This document shows positions 31,605 to 44,057 of a stretch of DNA of 64,000 nucleotides, in pieces (the stretch's first letter is position 1; each line of letters begins with the position of its first letter). The notes beneath the pieces were generated by a model that was not told the origin of the DNA, ran no database searches, and was given only the letters and a program-made list of their open reading frames with translations. The position numbers and the translations under genes are program-made. Origin of the DNA: Megalobrama amblycephala (lineage: Eukaryota > Chordata > Actinopteri > Cypriniformes > Xenocyprididae); assembly GCF_018812025.1 (NCBI RefSeq), contig NC_063051.1, positions 7,227,396 to 7,291,395 on the forward strand, read 5' to 3'.

Positions 31605-32721
31605 AAAATATAAAAAACTTTGTTGGATTTACGATATTGATGACCGTTAAAACGCGCCATCACAGTCTCTGAAAAGGGTTTATTTATCGCTACAACTAAT
31701 TTTCCTTTACTTCTTTACATTTTTAACTAAAAACTGTGAAGTTTTTTAAATGAACTTATCACAGTATAACATTGACACTGAAATGGTCGATTTTTTAAAA
31801 AAGCTTCTAAAATGGAACATTTTCTATAATAAAAACAAAAGAAAACTGTAGATAAAATCTTTCACTCACTCATGCTGAAGCGTTTCAGGACTCTTTCTCA
31901 TTCTAAGCTAAAGACTGCCATCTACTGGCTCTCACATGAAATTACTTACAAGTATTTGCCTAAAAAAATAAAAAATAAAAACAAACCACCGTTATAGAAT
32001 TGGACTATAAACCTTGGTATTACAATTTCTGTTTCATTGTACTGAAAATCATACATGATTCTTTTCCATTCTGTTAAAACCTTAATTAGGAAATGTATAA
32101 TTTTACCATCTGAAATATTTATATTTGCTTTTCCACAGGAAAGACATCAAAATGCAAGGCACTGGCTCAACCATTCTATGACCATCTGCAGATAACAGGC
32201 TATATGGGAGAATCTATTGATTAAAGTGTAAACGAACACACAGTAATGTGTACATATGTCTCCATGTGTGTGTTGTGAACCTGTTGCATCATGTTGGCAA
32301 TAACAGGAACTCGTATTTAATTATTGATTCACTGCTGCTTTCCCCTGAAACCATTAGTTCCCTATTCTCTCTGTCCATGTTACACTTCAATTTTTTTTTT
32401 TAAAAACGCACTTGACAGGCTGCACTCATCACATTCACAGAAAGATCTTGTGAGTTCAAATGAAGGACACTGTGGTTGTTCCAGCCATCTAATTTGGACT
32501 CACTAAATAGCTGTGCCCTGTTAGACTGGAGGACACTTTAGTCTTCCTGGATGTGAGGGTTTTTTTTATTTTATTTTTTATTATTATTATTTATTTTAAT
32601 TCATTTTTTACACAATATCTCCACATAGTAGGCTATTACAAAAATGTTGCTTTCTGTGTGTTGTAAAAGGTACTTTCCAAGAAAAGGGTGAATGATGAAT
32701 GAAGGTCAAGCTAGGTCAAAC

Positions 32722-32725
<4 letters not shown>
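29501..32725. other. Intergenic, unassigned
   Basis: No gene recognised on either strand. Contains a CAACT-type repeat fragment at about 30405-30455 and a run of about 33 T at 31569-31602. The remainder is AT-rich sequence without identifiable ends. Confidence 0.5.

Positions 32726-32782
<57 letters not shown>
32726..32782. repeat. (TA)n microsatellite, left of family A copy 2
   Basis: About 28 TA units. The array resumes at 33725 on the other side of the element, so the element sits inside the microsatellite. Confidence 0.95.
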
Positions 32783-32783
<1 letters not shown>

Positions 32784-32786
<3 letters not shown>

Positions 32787-33719
32787 TACAGTCCAAAAGT
32801 TTGGAACCACTAAGATTTTTAATGTTTTTAAAAGAAGTTTCATCTGCTCACCAAGGCTACATTTATTTAATTAAAAATACAGTAAAAAACAGTAATATTG
32901 TGAAATATTGTTACAATTTAAAATAACTGTGTACTATTTAAATATATTTGACAAAGTAATTTATTCCTGTGATGCAAAGCTGAATTTTCAGCATCGTTAC
33001 TCCAGTCTTCAGTGTCACATGATCCTTCAGAAATCATTCTAATATGCTGATTTGCTGCTCAATAAACATTTATGATTATTTTCAATGTTGAAAACAGTTG
33101 TGTACTTTTTTTTTCAGGATTCCTTGATGAATAGAAAGTTCAAAAGAACAGCATTTATCTGAAATACAAAGCTTCTGTAGCATTATACACTACCGTTCAA
33201 AAGTTTGGGGTCAGTAAGAATTTTTATTTTTATTTTTTTGAAAAGAAATGAAAGAAATGAATACTTTTATTCAGCAAGGATGCATTAAATCAATCAAAAG
33301 TGGCAGTAAAGACATTTATAAAGTTACAAAAGATTAGATTTCAGATAAACACTGTTCTTTTGAACTTTCTATTCATCAAATAATCCTGAAAAAAAATATT
33401 GTACACAAATATTTTGTACAATTGTACACATTAAATGTTTATTGAGCAGCAGATCAGCATATTAGAATGATTTCTGAAGGATCATGTGACACTGAAGACT
33501 GGAGTAATGATGCTGAAAATTCAGCTTTGCCATCACAGGAATAAATTACTTTGTGAAATATATTCAAATAGAAAACAGTTATTTTAAATTGTAATAATAT
33601 TTCACAATATTACTGTTTTTTTACTGTATTTTTAATTAAATAAATGTAGCCTTGGTGAGCAGACGAAACTTCTTTTAAAAACATTAAAAATCTTAGTGGT
33701 TCCAAACTTTTGGACTGTA

Positions 33720-33722
<3 letters not shown>
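32784..33722. mobile_element. Palindromic composite element (family A), copy 2
   Basis: Same structure as 13811-14737 but in the opposite orientation: CAGTACAGTCCAAAAGTTTG ends, internal family B terminus CACTACCGTTCAAAAGTTTG at about 33190-33210, and two opposed GGATCATGTGACAC cores. Confidence 0.8.

Positions 33723-33724
<2 letters not shown>

Positions 33725-33798
<74 letters not shown>
33725..33798. repeat. (TA)n microsatellite, right of family A copy 2
   Basis: About 36 TA units with one interruption. Confidence 0.95.
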
Positions 33799-33802
<4 letters not shown>

Positions 33803-35374
33803 TATCTACTTTTCATGCTATATTTTATGTTAAATAAGAGTTTATTAAATGTATCAAAAGGTACTCATTCCAGAAATGAGTAAAAATTTAGGCCAAAGTA
33901 AAATAAAATAAAATGTTGTACAATATACCAAAATAATTTTAAAACTACCTTCTTTTCTTGCTATGTATATTCTATGTTCAATAAGAGTATATCAACAGAA
34001 TCAAATTGTACTCACTCCAGAAATGACCAAAAAATTAGGCCTAAATATGTTTTGAGTATATGAGCATATATATAAAGTTTATATTTTATATTATTATATT
34101 TTTTATATTTTATATGAAGTTTATAGCATTCCTGTTTTCATTTAATTTCATTATAGGATATGTATAAATATATTTTAAAAATCAGTGTGATTGTAAAATA
34201 AAATAAAGTAAATAAAGTTTCTTTCTATATATTATGTTCAATAAGAGTACATCAAAAGTATCAAATAGTTCTCACTCTAGATATGAGCAAAAATGATGTG
34301 TTTCAGTAAATATATAAAGGTTAGAGTTATATAAAACGACACCTTGACTGTAAATCCACTCAATGTATTTCCACACACTCAAAAACACTATTGTATCCAC
34401 CAGTCAGCCTTCGACTCACAATTGCTTCATGCCCATGTGTCTACACTCAGTGTGCCTTAACCTTTAAGAAAGCAACAGCAGTGTGATTGACTGCTTGGCC
34501 CTGAAACGAAGGTATCTCAGGAAGCATATAACATTTTATCTCAGAGGCTTGAGTTTCACCCTTAAGCGAATGACTAAATGAGATATGCACCAGAAGTGCT
34601 GGCTACAAAAAACAAAACAAAAAAGAACAGATGTGAGCAGTCCTTATCCTCAGCATAATGCAGAAGTGATTCTTTAGTCATCGCCGAGTCACTTGACACT
34701 TAGTTCTCATGTGCCTTTCACTATGTTTTGTAACTGTTTGAATTCAGAATTTGCGCAAATGACCCAAGTGCAGGTCGTCACATCACACACATTCACAGCT
34801 GTTATTTCACAATCATGTCATGCATTGCCCTAACCTGGATATAGCGGCATCCTACTTCAATTTTGTTTTGACACACTGCCATCAATTCTTTCAGAATATT
34901 ACACGGCCAGCGAAGATGAAGCACCTTCAGTGCAAAGGTTATATAACACCGTCCCACAGACACACATCCATCACTGATAATGAGGACAGATTACTCCACA
35001 ATTCAGCTTCTTCATGTTCTTCATCTTCTATGTGCTACAACAGCTGAGGACGGGAATATTGGGTTTCTGTTTACTAGTCTTGGATCAGTTTTGCTGGTTA
35101 ATTTCATAGAGCACAAAAATTCTGCTGTTCATCTGAGCATGAGGGCTGCAAATGTTGGTAGTTTTTTAAATCACATCATTACGCTACATGGATATCATGT
35201 TAATTTAAGAAACCTGGGGTGAATCAAGGGTGAATCAAGAAAGCTGTCAAGAACTTGTCACTATAAAATATGAAAAGGGGTCTATTTTAGGACCATAAAG
35301 TTTTTTTTAAACATTATGACAGTACTGTATAGCACATTCCTTCATATCCCCTCATCCAATTGTCATTAGTCCAA
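33799..35374. other. Intergenic, unassigned
   Basis: The AT-rich part to about 34320 has loosely repeated TATTTTATGTT..AATAAGAGT units, with three imperfect copies spaced about 130-260 bp. Then comes more complex sequence at 34320-35230 without a recognised gene. Confidence 0.45.
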
Positions 35375-35803
35375 AAAAATCCATCCATCCATACGTCCAT
35401 CCATCTAAACATCCGTCCATCTAAACATCCATCCATTCATACATCCAACCAACTAAACATCCATCCATCCATCCATCCATCCATCCATCCATCCATATGT
35501 CCAACCATCTAAACATCCATCCATCCATAAGCCCATCCATCTAAACATCCATCCATTCATACATACGTCCAACCATCTAAACATCCATCCATCCATAAGC
35601 CCAACCATCTAAACATCCATCCATCCATAAGCCCATCCATCTAAACATCCATCCATTCATACATACGTCCAACCATCTAAACATCCATCCATCCATAAGC
35701 CCAACCATCTAAACATCCATCCATCCATTCATACGTCCAACCATCTAAACATCCATCCATCATCCATCCATCCATCCATCCATTCATCCATCCATCCATC
35801 CAT
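35375..35803. repeat. CCAT array with higher-order units, left part
   Basis: CCAT tetranucleotides are organised into units of about 36-70 bp containing AACCATCTAAACATCCATCC and ATAAGCCCA or TACGTCCA variants. The array continues at 38970-39613 beyond the inserted transposons. Confidence 0.95.
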
Positions 35804-36376
35804 TACAGTTTTTCTCAGTCGCTTTGGTGCATTTCTCACATCACTATTTACATTTGCACAACAGTTAGTTCAACCTCCACAACATTTAGTCATTTGTGCA
35901 CATCATAGTAGCAGTTTCTCATTCCTTCGAACAAATTGCAAATGCTTTTGGACATGCATCAATCGCTTTCATACAACTCTCTGCTGTTTTATAACATTAT
36001 CATTTGCTTATGTCATGTCAGTCAAAATTAACTATACTTGTGAATGCTGAATAGTCATTCCATATAAAACTAATAGTCCTCATTTCATTGCTTGAGTCAT
36101 TACATACAAAAATGTTGAACTAGTTGTCAAAATCTGTCAAGCAAATTTTACATATTTTTTTAAATCTTTTTTTTTTTTTTCCTGAAAATGTCTCCCAAAT
36201 TGAACAATTTCTCTCAGATGAATCTCAACTTTCACTGATGAGAAGGTGTGTGTGAAGCATTAGTTGCAACCAATGATAAGCCACTTCTCTACAATCCCAT
36301 AAACACCCACTTTACAAGCATATACGAACCAAGCAGGACATAGTGTGTACCATTTCTACAATACTGTGACACAGAA

Positions 36377-36619
36377 ATGGAAGGTCAGCCTCGTGGAAGA
36401 GGGGTAAGGGTGCGGGGAGGAAGGGGAAGGGCACAAAAGAGGAAGAAGAGGCTAAGTACATAGGCAGATCCCTGATGAAATCAGGGCTACATTTGTGGAT
36501 CATGTTGTCAATCACAGCCTCAAAATGGCTGAGGCTGGTCGAAAGGTGCAGCCAAATGTTGGGAGAACCACTGTAAATTCAATTATTCAAACATTTCATC
36601 GGGAGAACAGGTGTGTATA
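36377..36619 (+). pseudogene. Remnant of Tc1/mariner-like transposase N-terminus
   Basis: An ATG opens a Gly/Arg-rich leader (MEGQPRGRGVRVRGG). A stop and a frame change follow, then a block starting DEIRATFVDHVVN and ending NVGRTTVNSIIQTFHRENR, which I recognise as the helix-turn-helix part of a fish transposase family with a DDE domain. The DDE domain is absent from both copies, so the element is non-autonomous. Confidence 0.65.
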
Positions 36620-36747
36620 AATGGACAGTAATTCAGCACTGTACTGCACTACTGTCATTGTGTCATACATGAAGCTTGCAGTGGGACAAGAACTTGTCAC
36701 TGTACATTTTACATTTAGACGTACAGCTTTACTGCATCACACATTTA

Positions 36748-38338
36748 CAGTTTTTCTCAGTCGCTTTGGTGCATTTCTCACATCACTTTTTACATTTGCA
36801 CAACAGTTAATGCAGTTCTCAAAACAATTAGTACAAACTGCAAAACCTAGTTGATAACCTGCAAAAGCGTGTCACTTGCTCAAAATGGATAGGTCATTCC
36901 TCAAAAGCAAGTATTCGTGTCAATGAAAGTGTCAGTGTCATCAAGATGAAAAGTCCTGACACCATTGTTTATGAACAAGATAGTCAAATGGCTTTGTCAT
37001 GTTTTCATTATGACAGTTTACTCTGTCAATGTTTTCCAATGCAAAAAAGTCAGATCTTGGTGACACTACCTGAAAATGCTCAAGACAGCACTATATACTA
37101 TTTGCACAGCCATTTGAAAAATACAGTAAAGTTACACATTACTGTATTTAGTGAGGTAACTGAGTACAAGACACTGAATATGTATGTTTCACATTTTTAC
37201 TGCATATGCTCTTTGCAATTCTAATTTGTTCACAGCATTGTGCAAAAGAAAAAATACACCCTTATTTGCAACAAACATAAACTCCCTTTGGGTAGAGCTG
37301 TGCACAACTGTAAACAATATTGCAGTACATATGGCAAATCTTTACTGTAACACTACTGTACACTACAATACACTAAATGTGTGATGCAGTAAAGCTGTAC
37401 GTCTAAATGTAAAATTTACAGTGACAAGTTCTTGTCCCACTGCAAGCTTCATGTATGACACGATGACAGTAGTGCAGTGTAGATTGTTTAGTGCTGAATT
37501 ACTGTCCATTTATACACACCTGTTCTCCCAACGAAATGTTTGAATAATTGAATTTACAGTGGTTCTCCCAACATTTGGCTGCACCCTTCGACCAGCCTCA
37601 GCCATTGTGAGGCCGTGACTGACAACATGATCCACAATTGTAGCCCTGATTTCATCAGGGATCTGCCTATTGGCCTCTTCTTCCTCTTCCCCTGTTTTGT
37701 CCCCTTCCCCTTCTTCCCCGCACCCTTACCCCTTTTCCATGAGGCTGACCTTCCACTTCTGTGTCACAGTATTGTAGAAATGGTACACACTATGTCCTGC
37801 TTGGTTCGTATATGCTTGTAAAATGGGGGTTTATGGGATTCACCTCTGACAGTGATTGTAGAGAAGTGGCTTATCATTGGTTGCAACTAATGCTTCACAC
37901 ACCCCTTCTCATCAGTGAAAGTTGAGATTCACTTGAGAGAAATTGTTCAATTTAGGAGACATTTTCAGGAAAAAAAGATTTTAAAAAAATGTGTAAAATT
38001 TGCTTGACAGATTTTGACAACTAGTTCAACATTTTTGTATGTAATGACTCAAGCAATGAAATGAGGACTATTAGTTTTATATGGAATGACTATTCAGCAT
38101 TCACAAGTATAGTTAATTTTGACTGACATGACATAAGCAAATGATAATGTTATAAAACAGCAGAGAGTTGTATGAAAGCAATTGATGCATGTCCAAAAGC
38201 ATTTGCAATTTGTTCGAAGGAATGAGAAACTGCTACTATGATGTGCACAAATGACTAAATGTTGTGGAGGTTGAACTAACTGTTGTGCAAATGTAAATAG
38301 TGATGTGAGAAATGCACCAAAGCGACTGAGAAAAACTG
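36748..38338 (-). mobile_element. Tc1/mariner-like element, inner copy inserted in its own family
   Basis: Full-length 1591 bp with the same CAGTTTTTCTCAGTCGC inverted ends, flanked by TA at 36746-36747 and 38339-38340. It lies in the opposite orientation to the outer copy. Its own transposase remnant is on the minus strand at about 37510-37757 and also has a frame break near AGGCCAATAGGC. Confidence 0.9.
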
Positions 38339-38969
38339 TAGTGTATTGTAGTGTACAGTAGTGTTACAGTAAAGATTTGCAATATGTACTGCAATATTGT
38401 TTACAGTTGTGCACAGCTCTACCCAAAGGGAGTTTATGTTTGTTGCAAATAAGGGTGTGTTTTTTCTTTTGCACAATGCTGTGAACAAATTAGAATTGCA
38501 AAGAGCATATGCAGTAAAAATGTGAAACATACATATTCAGTGTCTTGTACTCAGTTACCTCACTAAATACAGTAATGTGTAACTTTTACTGTATTTTTCA
38601 AATGGCTGTGCAAATAGTATATAGTGCTGTCTTGAGCATTTTCAGGTAGTGTCACCAAGATCTGACTTTTTTGCATTGGAAAACATTGACAGAGTAAACT
38701 GTCATAATGAAAACATGACAAAGCCATTTGACTATCTTGTTCATAAACAATGGTGTCAGGACTTTTCATCTTGATGACACTGACACTTTCATTGACACGA
38801 ATACTTGCTTTTGAGGAATGACCTATCCATTTTGAGCAAGTGACACGCTTTTGCAGGTTATCAACTAGGTTTTGCAGTTTGTACTAATTGTTTTGAGAAC
38901 TGCATTAACTGTTGTGCAAATGTAAATAGTGATGTGAGAAATGCACCAAAGCGACTGAGAAAAACTGTA

Positions 38970-39613
38970 ATACGTCCAACCATCTAAACATCCATCCATA
39001 TGTCCAACCATCCATCCATCTATCCATCCATCCATACGTCCAACCATCTAAACATCCATCCATCCATAAGCCCAACCATCTAAACATCCATCCATCCATA
39101 CATCCATATGTCCAACCATCTAAACATTCATCCATCCATCCATCCATCCATCCATCCATCCATCCATCCATCCATCCATCCATCCATCCATAAGCCCAAC
39201 CATCTAAACATCCATCCATCCATTCATACGTCCAACCATCTAAACATCCATGCAAACATCCATTCATCCATCTAAACATCCATCCATCCATTCATCCACC
39301 CATCCATCTGTCCATCTGTCCAACCATCTAAACATCCATCCATCCATCCATCCATTCATACGTCCAACCATCTAAACATCCATCCATCCATCCATCCATA
39401 CGTCCAACCATCTAAACATCCATCCATCCATCCATCCATCCATCCATCCATACGTCCAACTATTTAAACATCCATCCATCCATGCAAACTTCCATCCATT
39501 CATACGTCCAACCATCTAAACATCCATCCATCTAAACATTCATCCATCCAAACATCCGTCCGTCCATCCATCCATCCATCCATCCATCCATCCATCCATC
39601 CATCCATCCATCC
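38970..39613. repeat. CCAT array with higher-order units, right part
   Basis: Continuation of 35375-35803 with the same AACCATCTAAACATCC units. Open frames reading Met-Asp-Gly-Trp on the minus strand are only the repeat. Confidence 0.95.
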
Positions 39614-40130
39614 TTTGAAATATTTAAACATGGTCTTATTGTTGTACTGCTACATTGTAAAGAAAATCTCAAAACTCACATTGGACAAATCAGTTGGATA
39701 AACAGAGTAAATTAAGTTTAATTTACTAAAATCAAAAAAGTAATTTTAAGTGTGATTTATGTAGATTTAAATAATAATAAATAAGAATCACATTTGTCAA
39801 TAACATTGGTGCATCCGAAACGGCGTACTGTCTGAGTAGTTGCTACATTTGAATTCAAACTTACTTTGTGACCATTAAAAAACTATTCTATATGTTTCGA
39901 ATGAATGTAATCCAGATGTACTACATCCACCATGTTGTCAGTATCATGTGACCTACAGTACCAGCATCATTTACATTGCTTCACCTCCATTCATAAATGT
40001 TCTTCCATGGCCTCATGGGATAGTAAAGTGTCCATCGAATGCACACTTCAGAATCTTGTGGGACTGGTGACATAATCTGCCCTATTAACATAACAATAGA
40101 AATGATAATCAAAATGATAATTGTTAGTTT
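39614..40130. mobile_element. Unassigned, then a fragment of the CCGAAA..GCGTACT family
   Basis: 39614-39810 shows no feature. From about 39813 (GTGCATCCGAAACGGCGTAC) to about 40065 the text parallels 10592-10906, including CCTCATGGGATAGTAAA and GCACACTTCAGAATCT. The right terminus is missing. Confidence 0.5.
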
Positions 40131-40374
40131 TGACAGAGTATCTGAGGCACGAGCTGTAAAGGCCCCGCCCTCTTCTGCAACTGGGGAGGGGAGCAGCAGC
40201 TCATTTGCATTTAAAGATACACGCACAAAAACAGCATGTTTTTCCTTCCACTCAAAAATGGGCATTTACAACATGGAATAATGAATGATCTGTGGGGTAT
40301 TTTGAGCTGAGACTTCACAGACACATTCTGGAGACACCTAAGACTTATATTACATCTTGTATAATAGGTTCCCT
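40131..40374. mobile_element. Right part of a TTAA-type element
   Basis: Contains the block GGTATTTTGAGCTGAGACTT ... TTATATTACATCTTGT, shared with 12708-12770, 22116-22170 and 56796-56860, and ends at TTAA (40375-40378). The upstream GCTCCGCCCTCTTCTG-type segment also matches 56665-56700. Confidence 0.6.
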
Positions 40375-40583
40375 TTAAGAATAATGTTAATTACAAATAG
40401 ACACATTACGGTAATGTAAAGAAAGTGTGTAATTGTCATGAAAATAATGTCACAAAGCAAAAATCTTCATGGTCATAAAATAGGCTTTATTTCTTTTTGT
40501 GCAAAATATATATTTTGTCTGCATTTTTGGGGTAAAATGGGACTTAGACATGTTTTTTTTTTTTTGTGAGAATTACCTATTTA

Positions 40584-41293
40584 CAGTTTTTCTCCATTGG
40601 TTTGGCTCATTTCTTGAAACAGAAATTACATTCTCAAAACAACATGGACAAATCTCCAAACCCCTTGGCAATTGTTCACAACAGAATGGAATTTCTCATT
40701 CATTTCATCAAATTGCAAATGTCTAAGTACATGTCTCAATGTCTCAGTACATCTTTGCAAATGATTAAGTACAGGTAGCCTACATTTAGCACAATTTCCA
40801 AGTGAATAGATCTTGTTGATCTAAACTGATTGTTGATTCTCAGTCTAATGGTCGTTCGCTCCAAAACGTGTCAGCATAATTTCATTGTATAAGTCATCAC
40901 ATGCACAATAGTCTGTTCAATTGTCAAAATTAGTCAAGAACATAATACCATGAATACCATATATGAATCCTTGGAACATTTGATAAATTTATTACAGCAA
41001 TTGACAGTCAGGTGAAACTAGAACTTGACTAACGAAGGAGGCGAGGGGGCAATATAACTATGTGTGCTGCCATATCTGAGAATGGTGTGGTCACTCACAT
41101 CCCCAGACTTGGCCCATGCAATACACAGAAGCTGTGTATAAACATGAGTGAACAGTTTTGGGAGAGATATGAGCTTTTGCAAGTGAGCTATAGTGTTGTA
41201 CTGAACTGTAAGACTGTTTTGCCAAATGATCTTAGAGTTTTGAGAATATGATTTCTGTTTCAAAAAATGAGCCAAACCAATGGAGAAAAACTG
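40584..41293. mobile_element. Related Tc1/mariner-like MITE (CAGTTTTTCTCCATTGG ends)
   Basis: Inverted ends CAGTTTTTCTCCATTGGTTT extend through GGCTCATTTCTTGAAACAG. TA flanks on both sides. The terminal 11 bases equal those of the 35806-38967 family but the interior differs. 710 bp, no transposase. Confidence 0.8.
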
Positions 41294-42224
41294 TAATACT
41301 GACTTGATGTTGCATTTGGGTCATGAGATGACCTGATATAATTAATTTATTTATCTATATTAAAAATTTACATTTGTAAAAGTTCTTAAAATGGACTGAC
41401 AGTACAAAAGGCAACAACAACAGCAGAAAGCATTGATCGGTTTGTGCAGAGCACGGGCCATCAGCGGGAGGGTTTTGTTTATGATGCTAGTAAAGTGTCT
41501 ATGGTCATTAAAGGTGAACACTAATGTACTGTGCATCATCCCTGAGCCAAAGCAATCACTGACCTCATTGATTATTCTTCCCATCTGCTTCTTATGGAAG
41601 TGGGAAGCCAGAGCAACCTGATGAAGTCATAATAGTACTGAAATTACCATATGGAACCATTTCATGAGTGAAACCTAATAGAGAATAACAGACACATGCA
41701 AAGATGCACATTTCTCTTTGAGGCTGCTGAGAAATGTTCAGTCATCTTTGCAAAGTAGAATTATTTATGCATTATCAAACTCGGTTGCAATAAAGCTTCT
41801 CAGTGCAAATCATGTTGGAATTGATTGAACAAATTACATTTGTGATAGCGATCAAAGTTCTGTACAATTTGGGGTTCATTAACAGATGTGTTGAATTATT
41901 CAATATGTATTCTACTATTGATTCCAAATGTATTTTGAATTTTAAACAACACTAAAAATGTCTTTGCATTATATAAAAAATATCAAATCAAGTGGCATCT
42001 AAATTATGCTATGTAGAGTTTTTAAAAATGAATATGCTTGTTTTCATTTGGAATTTTTTTATAATAATAATAAAAATAATAATAATATTTTTTAAGACAA
42101 ACCAAACTGTAGCTTTAAGATAATAACACACAGGTTGTTATAAAATATGTTAATTTTAAATATTTATCATAAGTGATGATAAATTATGAAAACAAATGTA
42201 CATTTAAACAAATGTATTTTCACC
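41294..42224. other. Intergenic, partly complex sequence
   Basis: 41390-41640 is more GC-balanced and has no repeat signature, so it is a possible single-copy regulatory segment. Beyond 41830 it is AT-rich. No gene recognised. Confidence 0.4.
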
Positions 42225-43180
42225 ACATGAGGGGGAAAAATCATGTTAAATCATAATTATGACATAAAAAGTCTAAATTATAACATACTAAGTCATTTAT
42301 GAGATGAAAAATCAAAATTATGACTTAAAAATCATAATTGTCATTAAAAAATCATGTCATAATTATGACATAAAAGTAAAAAGTATGCCAATTTAGATTT
42401 TTTAATCTCATAATTATGACTTAGTATGTCATAATTTCGTCTTTTTATCATAAGTGATTATAAATTATTAAAAAAAGATATGCCTCTAAACAAATGTATG
42501 GAAGCACATTTCCGCCACATAAGGGGGAAATCATAAAAAGTCTAAATGATAACAAATTAAGTCATATTTATGATATGAAAAATCTAAATTATGTCTTAAA
42601 AATCATGATTATGTCATTAAAAAGGCAAAATCATGAATTGAAAAGTCTTAAGTCATAATTATGATATAAAAGTAAAAATTTTGACGTATGTCAATTTCGA
42701 GTTTTAAATCTCACATTTTTTCGACTTTTTAGCTCATTATGACTTAGTAGGCTATGTCATAATTACGACTTTTTATGCCAACATTTCGACTTTTTATCGT
42801 TTTTATCATAAGTGATTATAAGTTATTATGAAAAGATATGCCTCTAAACAAATGCATGGAAGACCATTTCAAACACATAAGGGGGGAAAAAATCATGTTA
42901 AATCATGATTATGACATAAAAAGTCTAAATTATAACAAATTAAGTCATATTTATGAGATGAAAAATCAAAATTATGACTTAAAAAAAATCATAATTATGT
43001 CATATTTCATTAAAAAGTCAAAATTATGAATTAAAAAGTCAATTATAAATAAAATGTCCAAATTATGACATAAAAAGTCATAATTATACATACAAAGTTG
43101 AAATTGTGACATAAAAAGTCAATTATGAAATACATGAACATGATTTTTTTTTCTTATGAGTCGGAAATGGGCTTCCATAC
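42225..43180. repeat. AATTATGAC / GTCATAATT motif array
   Basis: Dozens of copies of AATTATGAC, AAAAAGTC and their inverses. Higher-order copies begin at about 42185, 42480 and 42838, each opening with a CTAAACAAATG..GG block and an AAGGGGG run. The right edge carries GGAAATGGGCTTCCATA, the inverse of the TATGGAAGCacATTTCCGCC-type start near 42498. Confidence 0.8.
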
Positions 43181-43252
43181 AGATGTCAAAAGGTCTGATA
43201 TTTTGTCATCTATGGCAATGACATTCATTTATCACGTACAACGAGTCAGTCG

Positions 43253-43268
43253 CCACCAGGGGGCGCCA
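43253..43268 (+). promoter_or_regulatory. Consensus CTCF-type motif
   Basis: CCACCAGGGGGCGCCA matches the known vertebrate CTCF core at every defined position. It lies at the left edge of the GC-rich block proposed as a first exon. Confidence 0.6.
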
Positions 43269-43269
43269 T

Positions 43270-43806
43270 TTATCCATAGCCCCGCGCGCGCAGAGATCTC
43301 CCATGGGTTCCGAACGGATGCTTGAAGTGCTGAACACTTGAGAGGCGAGTCGAGCACCTCACCATCCCTCTCCACACAACACAGCGAGCAGCCATCCTGA
43401 ACACATGACTGCAGCAGCCAGAAGCCCCCACTAAATAACCACATGAGAAGGCTATAATGGATAAAGGGATTTTGCAGATTTGAACCCTTCGTTATAATAA
43501 CTGCAACTAAAGATCTCATCATCCATGCTTATTCAGATCCGTTCCAGCGCGCAAAGTTCAGACGCATCTGAAGGAACTTTGGAGAGTGGGAGTTTGAAGG
43601 ACTCATCTGAGACTTTCTGAACTGGTGCAGGAATCGTTTTAATTTGATTTGCATTCTTGTTTGAATCTGTAGGTGATGCTTTTCTCGGGAGCGTTTTTGC
43701 GCAAAGGGAAATTATCAGTCGTTGGCACTGCTGGGGTTTTACTTCTGACAATGAAAAGCAAATGAGACGGTTATCCCTTCACTTTTATTGACGGCTCAAC
43801 GACAGG
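43270..43806 (+). other. Candidate untranslated first exon of a plus-strand gene
   Basis: A GC-rich, non-repetitive block follows a CTCF-type motif and CGCGCGCG and ends CAACGACAG|GTAAGT, a perfect donor, at 43806. The only ATG frames within it are short, so it would be 5' UTR. It is head-to-head with ppm1j about 17 kb away. In mammals TAFA3 is the divergent neighbour of PPM1J, so a TAFA3-like gene is possible. I searched the downstream window for the Cys-rich TAFA coding exons and found none, so identity is open. The start is approximate. Confidence 0.45.
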
Positions 43807-43991
43807 TAAGTCCTGGGTTATTTTCTATTAGAAATTAGCCTTGAAATTAGAAACATTCTTTGTACATCTGAGTGACTGACTGAGCATAAAGCATGTTGGA
43901 AATAGTCTTCGATTTTATTATAATTGTTTGTTTATTTTTAATATATTGTTATCATTTTAGTTCCAAATTAAAAATAATAAAAAGAAACAAA

Positions 43992-44057
<66 letters not shown>

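Larger units (their letters stand above)
35806..38967 (+). mobile_element. Tc1/mariner-like element, outer copy, split by the inner copy
   Basis: The ends CAGTTTTTCTCAGTCGC are inverted, with TA flanks (35804-35805 and 38968-38969). The two parts, 35806-36747 and 38341-38967, total about 1.57 kb. Together they are the reverse complement of the inner element, apart from scattered substitutions. A degraded transposase N-terminus is at 36377-36619. Confidence 0.85.

Noticed and set aside
38905..39291. 128-residue frame rich in Met-Asp-Gly-Trp
   Set aside because: Direct translation of the CCAT minisatellite.
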